A stretch of DNA of 64,000 nucleotides from Rhodospirillaceae bacterium (GCA_018667335.1 JABIVD010000027.1:124001-188000); one strand, 5' to 3'; positions 32,450 to 42,403 are shown, counted from the first letter of the stretch. Numbers and translations are program-made. Notes: a model not told the origin generated them from the letters alone.

Positions 32450-33078
32450 CAGGTGCTCTCGGCCCCCTCTTCCTCATCCGTGTTCGCCTTCTCGTCACCG
32501 GGGAGAATCTCGTTCATGCCCTCCCAGGGACTGAGGAAATCGAAGCTGCGGAAATCCTGGGTCAGCTTGACCGGGTCATAGACGACGCGCTTCTGCGTCT
32601 CGTCGTAACGCACCTCGACCCGCCCGGTCAGCGGAAAATCCTTGCGCATCGGATGGCCCTCGAACCCGTAGTCTGTGAGGAGGCGCCGCAGGTCGGGATG
32701 GTCGGCGAAGTAGATGCCATACATGTCCCAGGTCTCGCGCTCACACCATCCGGCGGCACTGTAGACGCCCGTCGCTGTCGGCACCGGCTCATCCTCGCCG
32801 ACACTCAGCTTCACCCGCACGCGCTGGTTCTGGCTCATCGACAGCAGCGTGTAGACGACATCGAAGCGCGCCTCGCGCTCGGGATAGTCCGCACCGCACA
32901 GATCGATCAGCACCTTGAACAGGCAAGTGCTGTCGTCGCGCAGGAAGGTCAGCACGCGGGTGATCGACGCCGGACGCACCGTGACCATCAGTTCGCCGAC
33001 GGCGACCTCCGTGCCGATCACATCCTGCGGCAGCGCAGCGGCAATATAATCGCCGAGATCTTTGAGTGCTTCGTCCAT
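32449..33078 (-). CDS. nuoC: NADH-quinone oxidoreductase subunit C
   Basis: 209 aa from the ATG at 33078, homologous to the 30-kDa subunit. [38 protein letters not shown] is the family signature region near the C-terminus. The tail is acidic ([13 protein letters not shown]). The open frame to 33279 would add 67 Cys/Arg-rich residues unrelated to NuoC and is rejected. 34 bp after nuoB. Confidence 0.96.
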   Translation of the reverse strand: MDEALKDLGDYIAAALPQDVIGTEVAVGELMVTVRPASITRVLTFLRDDSTCLFKVLIDLCGADYPEREARFDVVYTLLSMSQNQRVRVKLSVGEDEPVPTATGVYSAAGWCERETWDMYGIYFADHPDLRRLLTDYGFEGHPMRKDFPLTGRVEVRYDETQKRVVYDPVKLTQDFRSFDFLSPWEGMNEILPGDEKANTDEEEGAEST

Positions 33079-33112
33079 ACCGGTGTCCGTAATACCTTGC
33101 TCGAAGCCCGAT

Positions 33113-33661
33113 CTAGCGCGCGATGGTTCCGGTGCGCCGGATCTTCCGCTGCAACTGCATGATGCCGTAAAGCAGCGCCTCTGCCGTTGGCGGGCAGCCG
33201 GGCACGTAGATGTCGACGGGAACGATCCGGTCGCATCCGCGCACGACCGAATAGGAATAGTGATAATAGCCCCCGCCATTGGCGCAGGAGCCCATGGAAA
33301 TCACCCAGCGCGGCTCGGGCATCTGGTCGTAGACCTTGCGCAGCGCCGGCGCCATCTTGTTGGTCAGCGTGCCGGCGACGATCATCACATCCGACTGGCG
33401 CGGGCTCGGCCGAAACAGGAATCCGAACCGGTCCATGTCATAACGCGACGCGGCGGTGTGCATCATCTCGACGGCGCAACAAGCGAGACCGAAGGTCATC
33501 GGCCACAGCGAGCCCGTGCGGGCCCAGTTAACCAGCTTGTCCGCATTGGCGAGCACGAAGCCCTTGTCTGCCAATTCGGATGAGACCGCCTGGATCGCCG
33601 CGTCCTGATCGGGACCGGGCTGGAAGACCGCTTCGGCGGGGTCACGAACGGTTATTCCCAT
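33113..33661 (-). CDS. nuoB: NADH-quinone oxidoreductase subunit B (cluster N2)
   Basis: 182 aa from the ATG at 33661, chosen because AAGGAG sits 8 nt upstream; the ATG at 33682 lacks one. PSST-type subunit holding the terminal 4Fe-4S cluster N2. Ligands are the tandem Cys of [12 protein letters not shown], the Cys of [10 protein letters not shown] and that of [13 protein letters not shown]. Overlaps the nuoA end by 10 nt. Confidence 0.97.
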   Translation of the reverse strand: MGITVRDPAEAVFQPGPDQDAAIQAVSSELADKGFVLANADKLVNWARTGSLWPMTFGLACCAVEMMHTAASRYDMDRFGFLFRPSPRQSDVMIVAGTLTNKMAPALRKVYDQMPEPRWVISMGSCANGGGYYHYSYSVVRGCDRIVPVDIYVPGCPPTAEALLYGIMQLQRKIRRTGTIAR

Positions 33662-34023
33662 TCGAGCGCTCCTTTGCGCCATTCGTAAACAAAACCGACT
33701 GTCAGGATTCCCAGGAACACGATCATCGACCAGAAGCCGAAGACACCGATATCCGAGAGCGTGATGGCCCAGGGGAAGAGAAACGCGACCTCGAGGTCGA
33801 AGATGATGAACAGGATCGCCACCAGATAGAACCGCACATCGAACTTCATGCGCGCGTCATCGAAGGCATCGAAGCCGCACTCATAGGCAGAGTTCTTCTC
33901 CGGATCCGGCTTGCGCGCGCCGACCACCACGGATGCCATGACCATCAGTCCCGAAAGGCCGACGGCCAGGCCGAGAAAGATCAAAATCGGCAGGTATTCG
34001 AGGAGGAGTTCTTCCATCGACAA
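33652..34023 (-). CDS. nuoA: NADH-quinone oxidoreductase subunit A
   Basis: 123 aa, three transmembrane helices, homologous to ND3. The loop after helix 1 holds [34 protein letters not shown], with the Cys that is solvent-exposed in the deactive state in mitochondria. First gene of the 14-gene nuo operon. The promoter should be in the about 200 bp between it and the tRNA-Asp terminator. Start may be the first ATG or the second one two codons later. Confidence 0.96.
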   Translation of the reverse strand: MSMEELLLEYLPILIFLGLAVGLSGLMVMASVVVGARKPDPEKNSAYECGFDAFDDARMKFDVRFYLVAILFIIFDLEVAFLFPWAITLSDIGVFGFWSMIVFLGILTVGFVYEWRKGALEWE

Positions 34024-34225
34024 CGCCTTGGTATTGGCCTCCGTGACCGCGCATCACCCGATCCTCATCGAACCGGAATCGCACGTCCGAAAACCCCGGA
34101 TCAAGCGGGCTCAGGCTTACACCAGCGCGCACGCCGGTGCAAGACTGCGGGCGGCCCGGCGAGGCAATGTGGCGCACGTCTTTTCGCTTGTTTGAAATGA
34201 CCCGGCCTGACATGCGATTCGAACG

Positions 34226-34250
34226 CAAAACAGGACCCGTTAGGGTCCTG
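34226..34250 (-). terminator. Rho-independent terminator after tRNA-Asp
   Basis: Read on the minus strand: stem AGGACCC, loop TAAC, stem GGGTCCT, then GTTTTG. It lies 28 bp beyond the tRNA-Asp 3' end and separates the tRNA transcript from the nuo operon. Confidence 0.85.
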
Positions 34251-34277
34251 ATGGCATATCTTCCGAATTGGGCTTAG

Positions 34278-34354
<77 letters not shown>

Positions 34355-34420
34355 AAGCCGAGAGCGGATGTACTGCTGCCCCCCACTGATGTCAAGCGAA
34401 CGACACGCAATTCCGCACAC

Positions 34421-35365
34421 TCAGACAGAAAGACCCGCGCGCAGAGCCTCGGCTGCATGGATCTGGGCAGCCCGTCCATCGTCGACCAGAGGCGCAAACG
34501 AATAGAAACCGTGCATCATTCCCGGATAATCCCGATGGTCGACAGACACGCCCGCCGCGGCCAGCGCCGCGGCAAGTGCCACGCCCTCATCATGCAGGAT
34601 ATCGCACTCCGCGGTGATCACCGTCGCCGACGGGAGGTTCGAAAAATCACCCGCCCGCAGCGGCGCGGCGCGCCAATTCTCGCGATCTTCGGGGCCGTTC
34701 AGATAATGATCGCGGAACCAGCCCATCCCGGCCGCAGTCAGAATCCCCGCCCCTTCCGCATAAGTTTCGTAGGACGGCGTGTCGAAGGCGTAGTCCGCCA
34801 CAGGATAAATCAGCAGCTGGTGGCGCAACGCCGGGCCGCCGGCCTCGCGCGCCATCATCGCCACGACCGCGGCGAGGTTGCCGCCCGCACTGTCGCCGGC
34901 CACGGCAATCCGGTCCGGGTCCACCGCGAGCTGGCGGGTGTTCTCCGCAACCCATTTGGTGGCGGCGTAGCAATCTTCGGGGGCAGCGGGGAACTTGTGC
35001 TCCGGGCCCATGCGGTAATCGACGGACACCACCAGGTAGCCCGTGTCGGCGCACATGTTGCGCGCCACCAGATCGTGGGAGTTCAGGCTGCCGATCACAT
35101 GCCCGCCGCCATGGAAGAACATGATCACCGGCGCCAGCTCGGTCTGCTGCACCTCCGGCCAATAGAACCGCAGGGCCAGATTGCCGCCGGGCCCGTCGAT
35201 CACGGTATCCGCGACCATGCGCACCACGGTGCGATCCTTGTCACGCTCGCGCGACATCTCTTCCATCTGTGTGCGCGCCTCTTCGGGCGTGAGCTCGTGG
35301 GTCGGGCGAACCCCGGCGGCAGCGGCGCGTTCGATCAGCGCAACAATCTGTGGGTGAAGAGGCAT
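34421..35365 (-). CDS. Alpha/beta hydrolase, hormone-sensitive-lipase family
   Basis: 314 aa from the ATG at 35365, which has AGGAGAC 5 nt upstream; the frame extends to 35521 without a ribosome site. Family IV esterase/lipase: oxyanion motif FFHGGGHVIGS, nucleophile GDSAGGN, acid in ECDILHDEG, and His in YPGMMHGFYSF. The N-terminal about 45 residues form the usual helical cap start. No signal peptide, so cytosolic. Natural substrate unknown; short-chain esters are typical. Stands alone between tRNA-Asp and a divergent monooxygenase gene. Confidence 0.88.
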   Translation of the reverse strand: MPLHPQIVALIERAAAAGVRPTHELTPEEARTQMEEMSRERDKDRTVVRMVADTVIDGPGGNLALRFYWPEVQQTELAPVIMFFHGGGHVIGSLNSHDLVARNMCADTGYLVVSVDYRMGPEHKFPAAPEDCYAATKWVAENTRQLAVDPDRIAVAGDSAGGNLAAVVAMMAREAGGPALRHQLLIYPVADYAFDTPSYETYAEGAGILTAAGMGWFRDHYLNGPEDRENWRAAPLRAGDFSNLPSATVITAECDILHDEGVALAAALAAAGVSVDHRDYPGMMHGFYSFAPLVDDGRAAQIHAAEALRAGLSV

Positions 35366-35605
35366 GTACGTCTCCTGACGCAGGGTCATATCGATACGTG
35401 GACGGGCGGAAGGTAGAGCAAAATTCGCACGGCCGTTCAAGCAGACGCGAAGGTAGACGCCTTGGCAGATGACTTGGCGGACGGCATCAACCGCAGTAGT
35501 TTTCATTGAGCAAAAATACAAACCGCTTCGATTTTGCTGCAGGCATGCGTCCTCTCATGATCGCCGCGAACCATTTAAGAACTGCTGCCAGACAGGAACC
35601 GCGCC

Positions 35606-36844
35606 ATGCCCGCCCCCAAAGTCATCGTCCAGTTGTATCCGGTCTTTCCCGCCGAGGATGAACATGACCGCCGTGCCAAAGCGCCGATCGGCCGTGACTC
35701 GGAGCTCTACAACAAGATCGTCCATGAGTGGACGGACATCCTCAAGGCGGCCGATGAAATGGGTGTCTGGGGCATGTCCACGATCGAGCATCATCTGCAT
35801 TCAGAGGGTTACGAGGTCGGCCCGAACCCAGGCGTGCTGAACGCCCACTGGGCCGCCCACACCAAGAACATCAATGTCGGCGCCTTCGGCTATGTGATGG
35901 CCACCCATGACCCGATCCGCGTGGCCGAAGAGACCGCGATCATCGATCACCTGACGAACGGCAAATATTTTGTCGGCTTCGCGCGCGGCTACCAGTCCCG
36001 CTGGACCAACATCCTGGGCCAGGGCAGCGATGCGGTGGCCACCGTATCGGACGGCAGCGCCAACGATTTGAAGAACCGCGAGATCTTCGAAGAGCGCGTC
36101 GAGATGGTGCTCGATTGCTGGACCAAGGATTCGGTCGAGCTCAACGGCAAGTTCTATCAGGCCCCCTACCCCCACGACACGGGCATCGCCAACTATGAAG
36201 GCTATGAGATCGCCCGCGAGGCCGGGGCCGAGGGCGAGATCGACGACGATGGCGTGCTGCGCCGCATCTCGGTCGTGCCCAGCCCCTACCAGAAACCACA
36301 TCCGCCGGTCTTCTGCGCCGTGGCGCGCTCACGTGCGACGATTGAGTTCGCCGCCAAGCATGGGTTTCGGCCGAGCTACTTCAACCCGACCGACGGTGTC
36401 GTCGACCTCGCCGGCGTCTATGTGGAAGAGGCCGCCAAACATGGCCGCCAGGTCCAGTTCGGGCAGATGCAGAACATCGTGCGCCACACCCGGATCGGGA
36501 AATCCGCCGCCGACTTCGATCGCAAGCTGCGGGCCTACGACCTCGACATCTTCAAGAATTTCTACTCGGTGTTCGGGAACCACAATGTGGACCCGGTCAA
36601 CCATGACGCCGAGGCGGCTTTCCGCGCCATCAAGGAGCACAAGTTCATCCTCGGTGGCACCGTCGACGACGCCATCGCCGACTGGCAGGAGATCTACGCG
36701 CGTATCCCGTGCGAATACATCACGCTGATCTGGCACTGGGCCCAGCAGCCGAAGGACGAGTTGCTCGAAGAGATACAGCTGTTCATGGAGAAGGTCGTGC
36801 CGGAACTCGAGACACCCGACTTCGACGCCATCGCCGCAGAGTAA
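35606..36844 (+). CDS. Luciferase-like (LLM class) flavin-dependent monooxygenase
   Basis: 412 aa, bacterial-luciferase TIM-barrel fold using reduced FMN supplied by a separate reductase. Visible family features are GMSTIEHHLHSEGYEVGPNPGVL near the N-terminus, GYVMATHDPIRVAEETAIIDHLTNGKYFVGFARGYQ (the conserved flavin/substrate region) and EIFEERVEMVLDCWT. The start ATG has AGGAA upstream. 240 bp divergent from the esterase gene. The substrate is unknown; relatives act on alkanesulfonates, long alkanes or aromatic amines, but nothing here decides. Confidence 0.87.
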   Translation: MPAPKVIVQLYPVFPAEDEHDRRAKAPIGRDSELYNKIVHEWTDILKAADEMGVWGMSTIEHHLHSEGYEVGPNPGVLNAHWAAHTKNINVGAFGYVMATHDPIRVAEETAIIDHLTNGKYFVGFARGYQSRWTNILGQGSDAVATVSDGSANDLKNREIFEERVEMVLDCWTKDSVELNGKFYQAPYPHDTGIANYEGYEIAREAGAEGEIDDDGVLRRISVVPSPYQKPHPPVFCAVARSRATIEFAAKHGFRPSYFNPTDGVVDLAGVYVEEAAKHGRQVQFGQMQNIVRHTRIGKSAADFDRKLRAYDLDIFKNFYSVFGNHNVDPVNHDAEAAFRAIKEHKFILGGTVDDAIADWQEIYARIPCEYITLIWHWAQQPKDELLEEIQLFMEKVVPELETPDFDAIAAE

Positions 36845-37026
36845 CCGCTGCAGAGTAGCCACCGCGCGACCCGGCATACACGCTCGGCGCTTTTCGACCG
36901 ACGTTGACCGCGCTATACCTGCGCGCCGCAAGCCCACCGGAAATTTCGGGCGGACCGAAGTGGCAGGACAAAGTACGGCGATGATCTTGCGGCACGGCAA
37001 GCATCGCCATTCGAGGGAGAGAGACG

Positions 37027-37707
37027 TTGGCAGACGGTTCGGATTTTGAGCTGCGCGGCATGAGCAGTTCCCAGATATGGGAGCACGAAAACGCCTTTTA
37101 TTGGTTCAGCGAACCGGGGCGGATCGCCAAGCTGCTGGCCCAGTATGAAATCTACAAGAAGATCGTCGACCTGCCCGGAGACGTGTTCGAATTCGGCGTC
37201 TACAAGGCCGCCTCGATCATAAGGCTGGCGAGCTTCCGCGCACTGCTGGAAAACGAGGTTTCACGCGCCATCTATGGCTTCGATGCGTTCGGCAAATTTC
37301 CGGAAGACGGCCTGTCGCTGAAGGGCGACAATGAGTTCGTTTCCCGCTTCGAAGGGAACGGCGGCTACGGCCTCACGCTGGAAGAAACCGAGGATGTCCT
37401 TCGCCGGAAGGGGTACGGCAATATAAATTTCGTCAAAGGTGACGTCTTTTCGACAGTCCCGAAATTCCTCGAAGAACATCCGAGCGTCAGGATATCCATG
37501 CTTCACCTGGATATGGACGTGAAGGAACCCACCGAGTTCGTTCTGTCAGCGCTGTTCGATCGGGTGGTCCCCGGCGGCGTGATCATGATCGACGACTACA
37601 CCGCGGTGGAGGGCGCAACGAGTGTCGTGGATGATTTCGTCGAACGCACGGGATTGCCGCTCAGAAAATTGCCGTACTACAGCGTCCCCGCCTACATTCT
37701 GAAGTGA
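37027..37707 (+). CDS. TylF/MycF-like class I methyltransferase
   Basis: 226 aa from a TTG at 37027 preceded by GAGGGAGAG; an in-frame ATG at 37060 is the alternative. SAM motif region DLPGDVFEFGVYKAASII (about 44-61). LHLDMDVKEPTEFVLSALFDRVVPGGVIMIDDY supplies the acidic metal-binding residues typical of the macrocin O-methyltransferase (TylF) group, which methylates sugar hydroxyls. Here it could act on a surface glycan, but no glycosyltransferase is nearby. Convergent with the sulfotransferase gene 19 bp away. A 182-bp gap precedes it in which I see no gene. Confidence 0.72.
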   Translation: MADGSDFELRGMSSSQIWEHENAFYWFSEPGRIAKLLAQYEIYKKIVDLPGDVFEFGVYKAASIIRLASFRALLENEVSRAIYGFDAFGKFPEDGLSLKGDNEFVSRFEGNGGYGLTLEETEDVLRRKGYGNINFVKGDVFSTVPKFLEEHPSVRISMLHLDMDVKEPTEFVLSALFDRVVPGGVIMIDDYTAVEGATSVVDDFVERTGLPLRKLPYYSVPAYILK

Positions 37708-37726
37708 CGACATTTGGCGCCCAAAA

Positions 37727-38653
37727 TCACGCCACGGTGTAACCAAGCTTGGAGACATCGTATCCGGTGATTGCGGAAATGGTTGCATTGTTCTCACCAT
37801 ATCCCCGACGAAATTCCTCCAGATAGTCCTTCTCATGCTGGCTTTGTTTCAGCATCTTCGGGAAAAAAGCATCGAACGATGTGATGCGCTTGACCGTCCT
37901 GTAGGCGAACCTGTCGGTGTCGGTCTCTCCCCCGGTCAAACCCGACAGCAACAGCAAAATCTTGTTTAAATTTCTTCTGAGCAGAACCGCTTCAGAGTTC
38001 AGGCTTCTCTTGATCGTTTTCGCACGATCATCCTCTGTGTACTCGAACTCGAATGGCATCCTGCTGAAAAACCATTCGGGATCATGCCGAAGAGTCTCGA
38101 AGGGAATGGGAAACACATTCACCGAGCCGAACCGCTCCTGAAGCTTTCGAATGAGCGGCACATACTGGATGAGATCGAGTGTTTTTCTGGTCTCGGGTGC
38201 CGCGATGTATTCGACCAGAGATCGCGTCTCATGCCTCTTGACCCGTTCCTGGTGCCAGGAACGGACCCAGCTGCCCTGTTCCCTGACCAGAATCAGAATC
38301 TTGATCGGGACGTCGAGCGCCGCAATACGATCGATGATCTCTTCGCTGTCGGAGAGGGTAACGGGGCGAGGATACCGGGTCCTTAGGCAATCGCCGGGCA
38401 TCACAAAATGTTCCGCGCTGATGAGGTAACGCTTGTTGTCCCGAAAAGCCCTGTCGCGGAATGCGTCAAGTATCCGTTGGCGATCAGATTCGCCGTCCGC
38501 CCAATGCAGCAGAGACAGCGCCCGATAGAGTTCCGACGTTTTGGTTGAGCGTTCAAGCTCGATGCCCGGCACGTGTGGGAACACCAACCGCTGCAGAAAT
38601 GTCGACGCGCATTTGGGAAAGCCCACATGGACGATCAACTCAGGGGTCGACAT
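37727..38653 (-). CDS. Sulfotransferase-like protein
   Basis: 308 aa. The N-terminal VHVGFPKCASTFLQRLVFP matches the 5'-phosphosulfate loop of PAPS-dependent sulfotransferases. LVREQGSWVRSWHQERVKRH matches the 3'-phosphate binding strand/helix (Arg...Ser). These motifs support a cytosolic carbohydrate-type sulfotransferase with unknown acceptor. Base composition is visibly more AT-rich than the nuo or lon genes, suggesting later acquisition. It has no neighbours in an operon but is convergent with a sugar-type methyltransferase, so both could decorate a glycan or lipid. Confidence 0.72.
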   Translation of the reverse strand: MSTPELIVHVGFPKCASTFLQRLVFPHVPGIELERSTKTSELYRALSLLHWADGESDRQRILDAFRDRAFRDNKRYLISAEHFVMPGDCLRTRYPRPVTLSDSEEIIDRIAALDVPIKILILVREQGSWVRSWHQERVKRHETRSLVEYIAAPETRKTLDLIQYVPLIRKLQERFGSVNVFPIPFETLRHDPEWFFSRMPFEFEYTEDDRAKTIKRSLNSEAVLLRRNLNKILLLLSGLTGGETDTDRFAYRTVKRITSFDAFFPKMLKQSQHEKDYLEEFRRGYGENNATISAITGYDVSKLGYTVA

Positions 38654-38716
38654 TCACTTCTTCTCATCAGACATCTTCATTCCCCTATGCCCTCGCCCTG
38701 CACTGACCGGGACCAG

Positions 38717-39910
38717 TCAGGCCGCGCGCGACGTTCTGGCCCCGCGCACCTTCGGCTTCAGGTCGTCACGGCAGAATGCGTGCAGGAAGCATGTCCGCTC
38801 GCCGACCTCGAGTATCTTCTGGGCCGTATCATCGTCCGCGTCCGTCTCCAGATAGACATGGGTCTCCACCGGCTGGGCGACGGCCGCCTTTCCGGTACCG
38901 CCCGACGCACCACCCAGGGAGAAATGCGTGTCCTGAATGATCGAATAACCGGTCAAAGGCAGCTTCGCCATTTTCGAGAAACGCCCCATCTGGGTCATGA
39001 AGCACAGACCGATGCCGGCCGAGATCAGCGATGCCGCATCCGGCGCGCGGCCGTCTTCGGATGACAGGAACTCCCAGCTCGGCGCCTCGGGGCCATACTG
39101 TTCCTTCATGATCAGCTTCACGCCGTCCGCACGCAGCACGCAACTCGTGTGCATGTGCAAGTTGGTGATGTCGCCGCGCTCCGCGTCAGTCGCGGTCCGT
39201 GTCTTGGTGAAAGCCTCATACGCCGGTCCTTCCTCGACCATGAACCGAACGAGATCCGACACCGCCGGGCTATCGGCGGCGCGTTCGAGATTCGGAAAAT
39301 TGTCGCCCGGGTTCGCGAACGGCTCCATGTCCAGCGGTGTCACCGCCGTCGGGGTCAGCACTTCACCATTGTGGACGAGGGTAAAGAGGCTCGGATGTTC
39401 GCCTCGCGCCAAGCCATTCAGCGGTGCTGCGGCAATCGCTTCATAAAGCAGTGTCTGCAGGGTCGCGTCATCGCAATCCGCCTCGCAATTCACCGTCAGT
39501 TCGGGTGGCAACGCGCCGCTGCTCATCGTGCCTTTGCGGAAATCGCCTTCGCGGTAGTACCTGTTCTCAAGCACGAGCTCGAGATCACGAAGTTCGATCT
39601 GGCGCTGCTCAGCGAGGGCCACGACTTCATTCATGTAGGACGCGATCATCCCGGCGCTGAGATAGGTCAGCGGGTTCGGGGCCTTGTTGTGTCCGCCCAG
39701 ATGCGCGCCCTCGTCACAGGCGAAGCGCCAGGCCGTGCCCGTGGCGGCATTCACGACGAGCGCCTCCTTCTGCATGCCACCCAGCGAGCGGACCCATGTG
39801 CGCAGCGACTGGCCGTGCGGGTTCTGCGGCGTGGGGAAACCGGCCTCCGCAGCATTGCCTGCGATGTAGTAGAGGGGCTCGCCTATTTCCTCGAGAGGTG
39901 TTTTGCTCAT
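38717..39910 (-). CDS. Double OsmC-like protein with a degenerate first domain
   Basis: 397 aa, two OsmC-type halves. The C-terminal half (about 205-385) contains both thiol positions of the OsmC/Ohr fold: Cys in ISAGIGLCFMTQM and Cys in VGERTCFLHAFC. The N-terminal half (about 45-185) has the same pattern, NPLTYLSAGMIASYM then LYEAIAAAPLNGL. It lacks Cys at both places, so it is probably structural or substrate-binding. Single-domain OsmC proteins are about 140 aa homodimers; here the dimer seems to be made within one chain. Peroxide reduction is a fair guess, not proven. Lone gene, ribosome site AAAGGGCAG-like. Confidence 0.72.
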   Translation of the reverse strand: MSKTPLEEIGEPLYYIAGNAAEAGFPTPQNPHGQSLRTWVRSLGGMQKEALVVNAATGTAWRFACDEGAHLGGHNKAPNPLTYLSAGMIASYMNEVVALAEQRQIELRDLELVLENRYYREGDFRKGTMSSGALPPELTVNCEADCDDATLQTLLYEAIAAAPLNGLARGEHPSLFTLVHNGEVLTPTAVTPLDMEPFANPGDNFPNLERAADSPAVSDLVRFMVEEGPAYEAFTKTRTATDAERGDITNLHMHTSCVLRADGVKLIMKEQYGPEAPSWEFLSSEDGRAPDAASLISAGIGLCFMTQMGRFSKMAKLPLTGYSIIQDTHFSLGGASGGTGKAAVAQPVETHVYLETDADDDTAQKILEVGERTCFLHAFCRDDLKPKVRGARTSRAA

Positions 39911-40045
39911 GTTTCTGCCCTTTATCCCGGATTGACCTGTATTCGCAATTTATGCGTTCAGCGCTCACTACTTACCCGTGCTTAGGCTCAAAGCAAAAGT
40001 CCAAAAAAAATTATGTAACTTTCAGCGGCTGCGCACCACATCTCA

Positions 40046-42241
40046 TCAATTGCCAAGCGCCGTGTTGACTGCCTGTGCAAGGTCGTCCCGCCCAAATGGC
40101 TTGGTCAAAATTTTGCTGTCGGATCTCAGAAGACTGTCGCGATTGGATACTTCCTCGGGATAACCCGACATGAAGATGATCTTGATCCCCGGATGTTGTT
40201 CACGCACCGCATCCGCAAATTGCGGGCCGCTGGTTCCACCGGGCAAAATGACATCGGAAAGAATAAGGCGAGGCCGCGCGCCCGAGGCCAGCACCCTGCT
40301 CGCGCCTTCGGCGTCGGCTGCTTCGATGGTCGTGTAACCCAGTCCCTCCAGTATGCGCACCGTCAGCCCGCGCACATCCGCATCATCTTCGAGCACCAGA
40401 ATTGTTCCGCCATTGCCGGTCGCGACATCACGCAATTCTGCAGGGGCCGCCGGCCGGGTTGCAACCGCCGCAACCGGCAGACGGATTTTTACGGTCGTAC
40501 CGCGACCCGCCTCGCTCTCGATACTTGCGTCACCGCCCGATTGATGTGCGAAGCCGTACACCATCGACAATCCCAGCCCGCTTCCTTCGCCCACATCCTT
40601 GGTGGTGAAGAATGGTTCGAATGCCTGTTCGCGGACCGAGTTCGACATTCCCTGTCCCGTGTCCGAAACCGCCAGGACCACATATTCGCCTTTGTCCATA
40701 TCGAACTCCGGCTTGAAATCGCCGACATCCAGCGAAACGTTCGAACACGCGATCGTCAGTGTGCCGCCTTGGGGCATCGCATCGCGGGCGTTGATCGACA
40801 GGTTCAACAACGCGTTCTCCAGCTGACCCGGATCCGCCACTACCGATGCAATATCGTCCGCGATGTGCGTCTCGACCTTGATCGCCTCTCCCAATGTCCG
40901 CGCCAGAAGCTCGGTCAGCTCCGCGACGTGATGCGAAAGGTCAATCGTCTCGGGCCGCAAAGGCTGACGCCGCGAGTAGGAGAGCAACCGTTGGGTCAGA
41001 TCACTGCCCCGTTTGGTGGCGCGCAGGATGGTCCGAAGCGGAGCATTTTCCGGTTCCAGGTCATCGCCCAGCAACTCTGCATTGCCCTGAATGACGGCGA
41101 GAAGATTGTTGAAATCATGCGCGATGCCACCGGTCAGTTGCCCGACAGACTTAAGCTTTTCCGCCTGAGCCAGGCGTTCCTCGCTGTCCCGCAGCTGCTC
41201 CTCGGCCTGCTTGTATTCCGTGACGTCCGAAGCTGTACCGCGGTAGCCAAGAAACTCTCCTTCGTCTCCGAATATCGGCGTGCCACTGGAACGAATCCAA
41301 CACTCCCCGACCTGACCGTCGCCCCGGCGCAGATACTCAAAATTCCGAAACGGTCGGCGCGCCTCCAGATCGTCGACATGCTCTTCCCATGATTTATCGC
41401 CCGCTGCGTCAGCGGCAAGCTCGGTGCGCGATTGCCCCATAAACCATGCAGGCGGTATCCCCATGATCCGTTCGACAGAGTCGCTGATAAAAGTGATCCG
41501 GAGACCGGAATCGATTTCCCAGAGCCAGTCAGCAGAAGCCTCCGCAAAACTTTTAAACCGTTCGCGGCTGACCTCCAGCGCGTCTTCGATGGTGACTTGC
41601 TCTGATATGTTTTGGATCACCACGAGCGTCGATGGCTTATCGTCAAACACAATGTCGCGTGCATGCCCCTCGGACCAGAAGAACGACCCGTCGAGCCGCG
41701 CCCTCCTGAGACGGAGAGAGCCTGTGAGAATCTGCTGACTACCGCGATTCCGCCGTTTTTCAAGGACCTCCGCTCGCCCGCCCTGATCCACCAGCTCCAA
41801 CGGATCCATGCCCAGCATCTCGCGTTCGGATGCGGCACCGAACATCTCCACCGCCGCCGGGTTTGCGTAAACGACCGCACCCGCACTATGGACGATGATC
41901 CCCGTAGGCACGCTCTCGGTCACCAGACGATAGTTCTCCTGCGCCTCGTGCAGGTTTGTTTCGGCGTGGCTACGTCGTTTATTTTCGGCGCGCAGATCGG
42001 ATGCAACGAGGTTTTCTGACTCCAGCCTCTCGATCAACCTGGCACGGCTGCTGGCGATCAAAATGCCGATACAGGTCGTGACAACAAATCCAACCAGAAA
42101 TCCCGGTGCAACCGCGATTGGCGTGACATTCTCGAAACCGAAGTTCCGCCCCATGACGACATACGCCAACCCGCTGAGCAGCAAGCCGCCGGCCACGCCG
42201 AGGATCACGTATCGGGCATATTTTATCACGGCATCAAACAT
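40046..42241 (-). CDS. Membrane-bound PAS hybrid histidine kinase with receiver domain
   Basis: 731 aa. Two transmembrane helices (about 10-32 and 42-63) are followed by a coiled coil and two PAS domains (about 103-215 and 228-345). Then come HisKA with H375 in GGIAHDFNNLL, HATPase_c (NALLNLSINARDAM, DTGQGM, GEGSGLGLSMVYGF), and a C-terminal receiver with phospho-acceptor D663 in LILSDVILPGG. The layout resembles CckA-like kinases, but no cognate regulator or phosphotransferase is encoded nearby, so partner and signal are unknown. On the minus strand the stop is followed after about 35 nt by a run of eight T without a good hairpin. Confidence 0.88.
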   Translation of the reverse strand: MFDAVIKYARYVILGVAGGLLLSGLAYVVMGRNFGFENVTPIAVAPGFLVGFVVTTCIGILIASSRARLIERLESENLVASDLRAENKRRSHAETNLHEAQENYRLVTESVPTGIIVHSAGAVVYANPAAVEMFGAASEREMLGMDPLELVDQGGRAEVLEKRRNRGSQQILTGSLRLRRARLDGSFFWSEGHARDIVFDDKPSTLVVIQNISEQVTIEDALEVSRERFKSFAEASADWLWEIDSGLRITFISDSVERIMGIPPAWFMGQSRTELAADAAGDKSWEEHVDDLEARRPFRNFEYLRRGDGQVGECWIRSSGTPIFGDEGEFLGYRGTASDVTEYKQAEEQLRDSEERLAQAEKLKSVGQLTGGIAHDFNNLLAVIQGNAELLGDDLEPENAPLRTILRATKRGSDLTQRLLSYSRRQPLRPETIDLSHHVAELTELLARTLGEAIKVETHIADDIASVVADPGQLENALLNLSINARDAMPQGGTLTIACSNVSLDVGDFKPEFDMDKGEYVVLAVSDTGQGMSNSVREQAFEPFFTTKDVGEGSGLGLSMVYGFAHQSGGDASIESEAGRGTTVKIRLPVAAVATRPAAPAELRDVATGNGGTILVLEDDADVRGLTVRILEGLGYTTIEAADAEGASRVLASGARPRLILSDVILPGGTSGPQFADAVREQHPGIKIIFMSGYPEEVSNRDSLLRSDSKILTKPFGRDDLAQAVNTALGN

Positions 42242-42403
42242 TCAACGTAACGACAGAAAATAGGATCGCTTCTTCTTGCACCAATTGCGCGGGAAGCCGT
42301 CTACAGAGAGCCAGAACTCCGACAACTATTATACTTGGTAAAGATTGCACAATACTTAGCGCTGGCGCGCAGCGGAAAGCAGGATCACTCGGGAAACCTG
42401 CGT

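Noticed and set aside
39990-40030. Run of eight T (minus strand) after the histidine kinase gene as a terminator
   Set aside because: No stable GC hairpin precedes the run; only a four-base-pair stem can be drawn.
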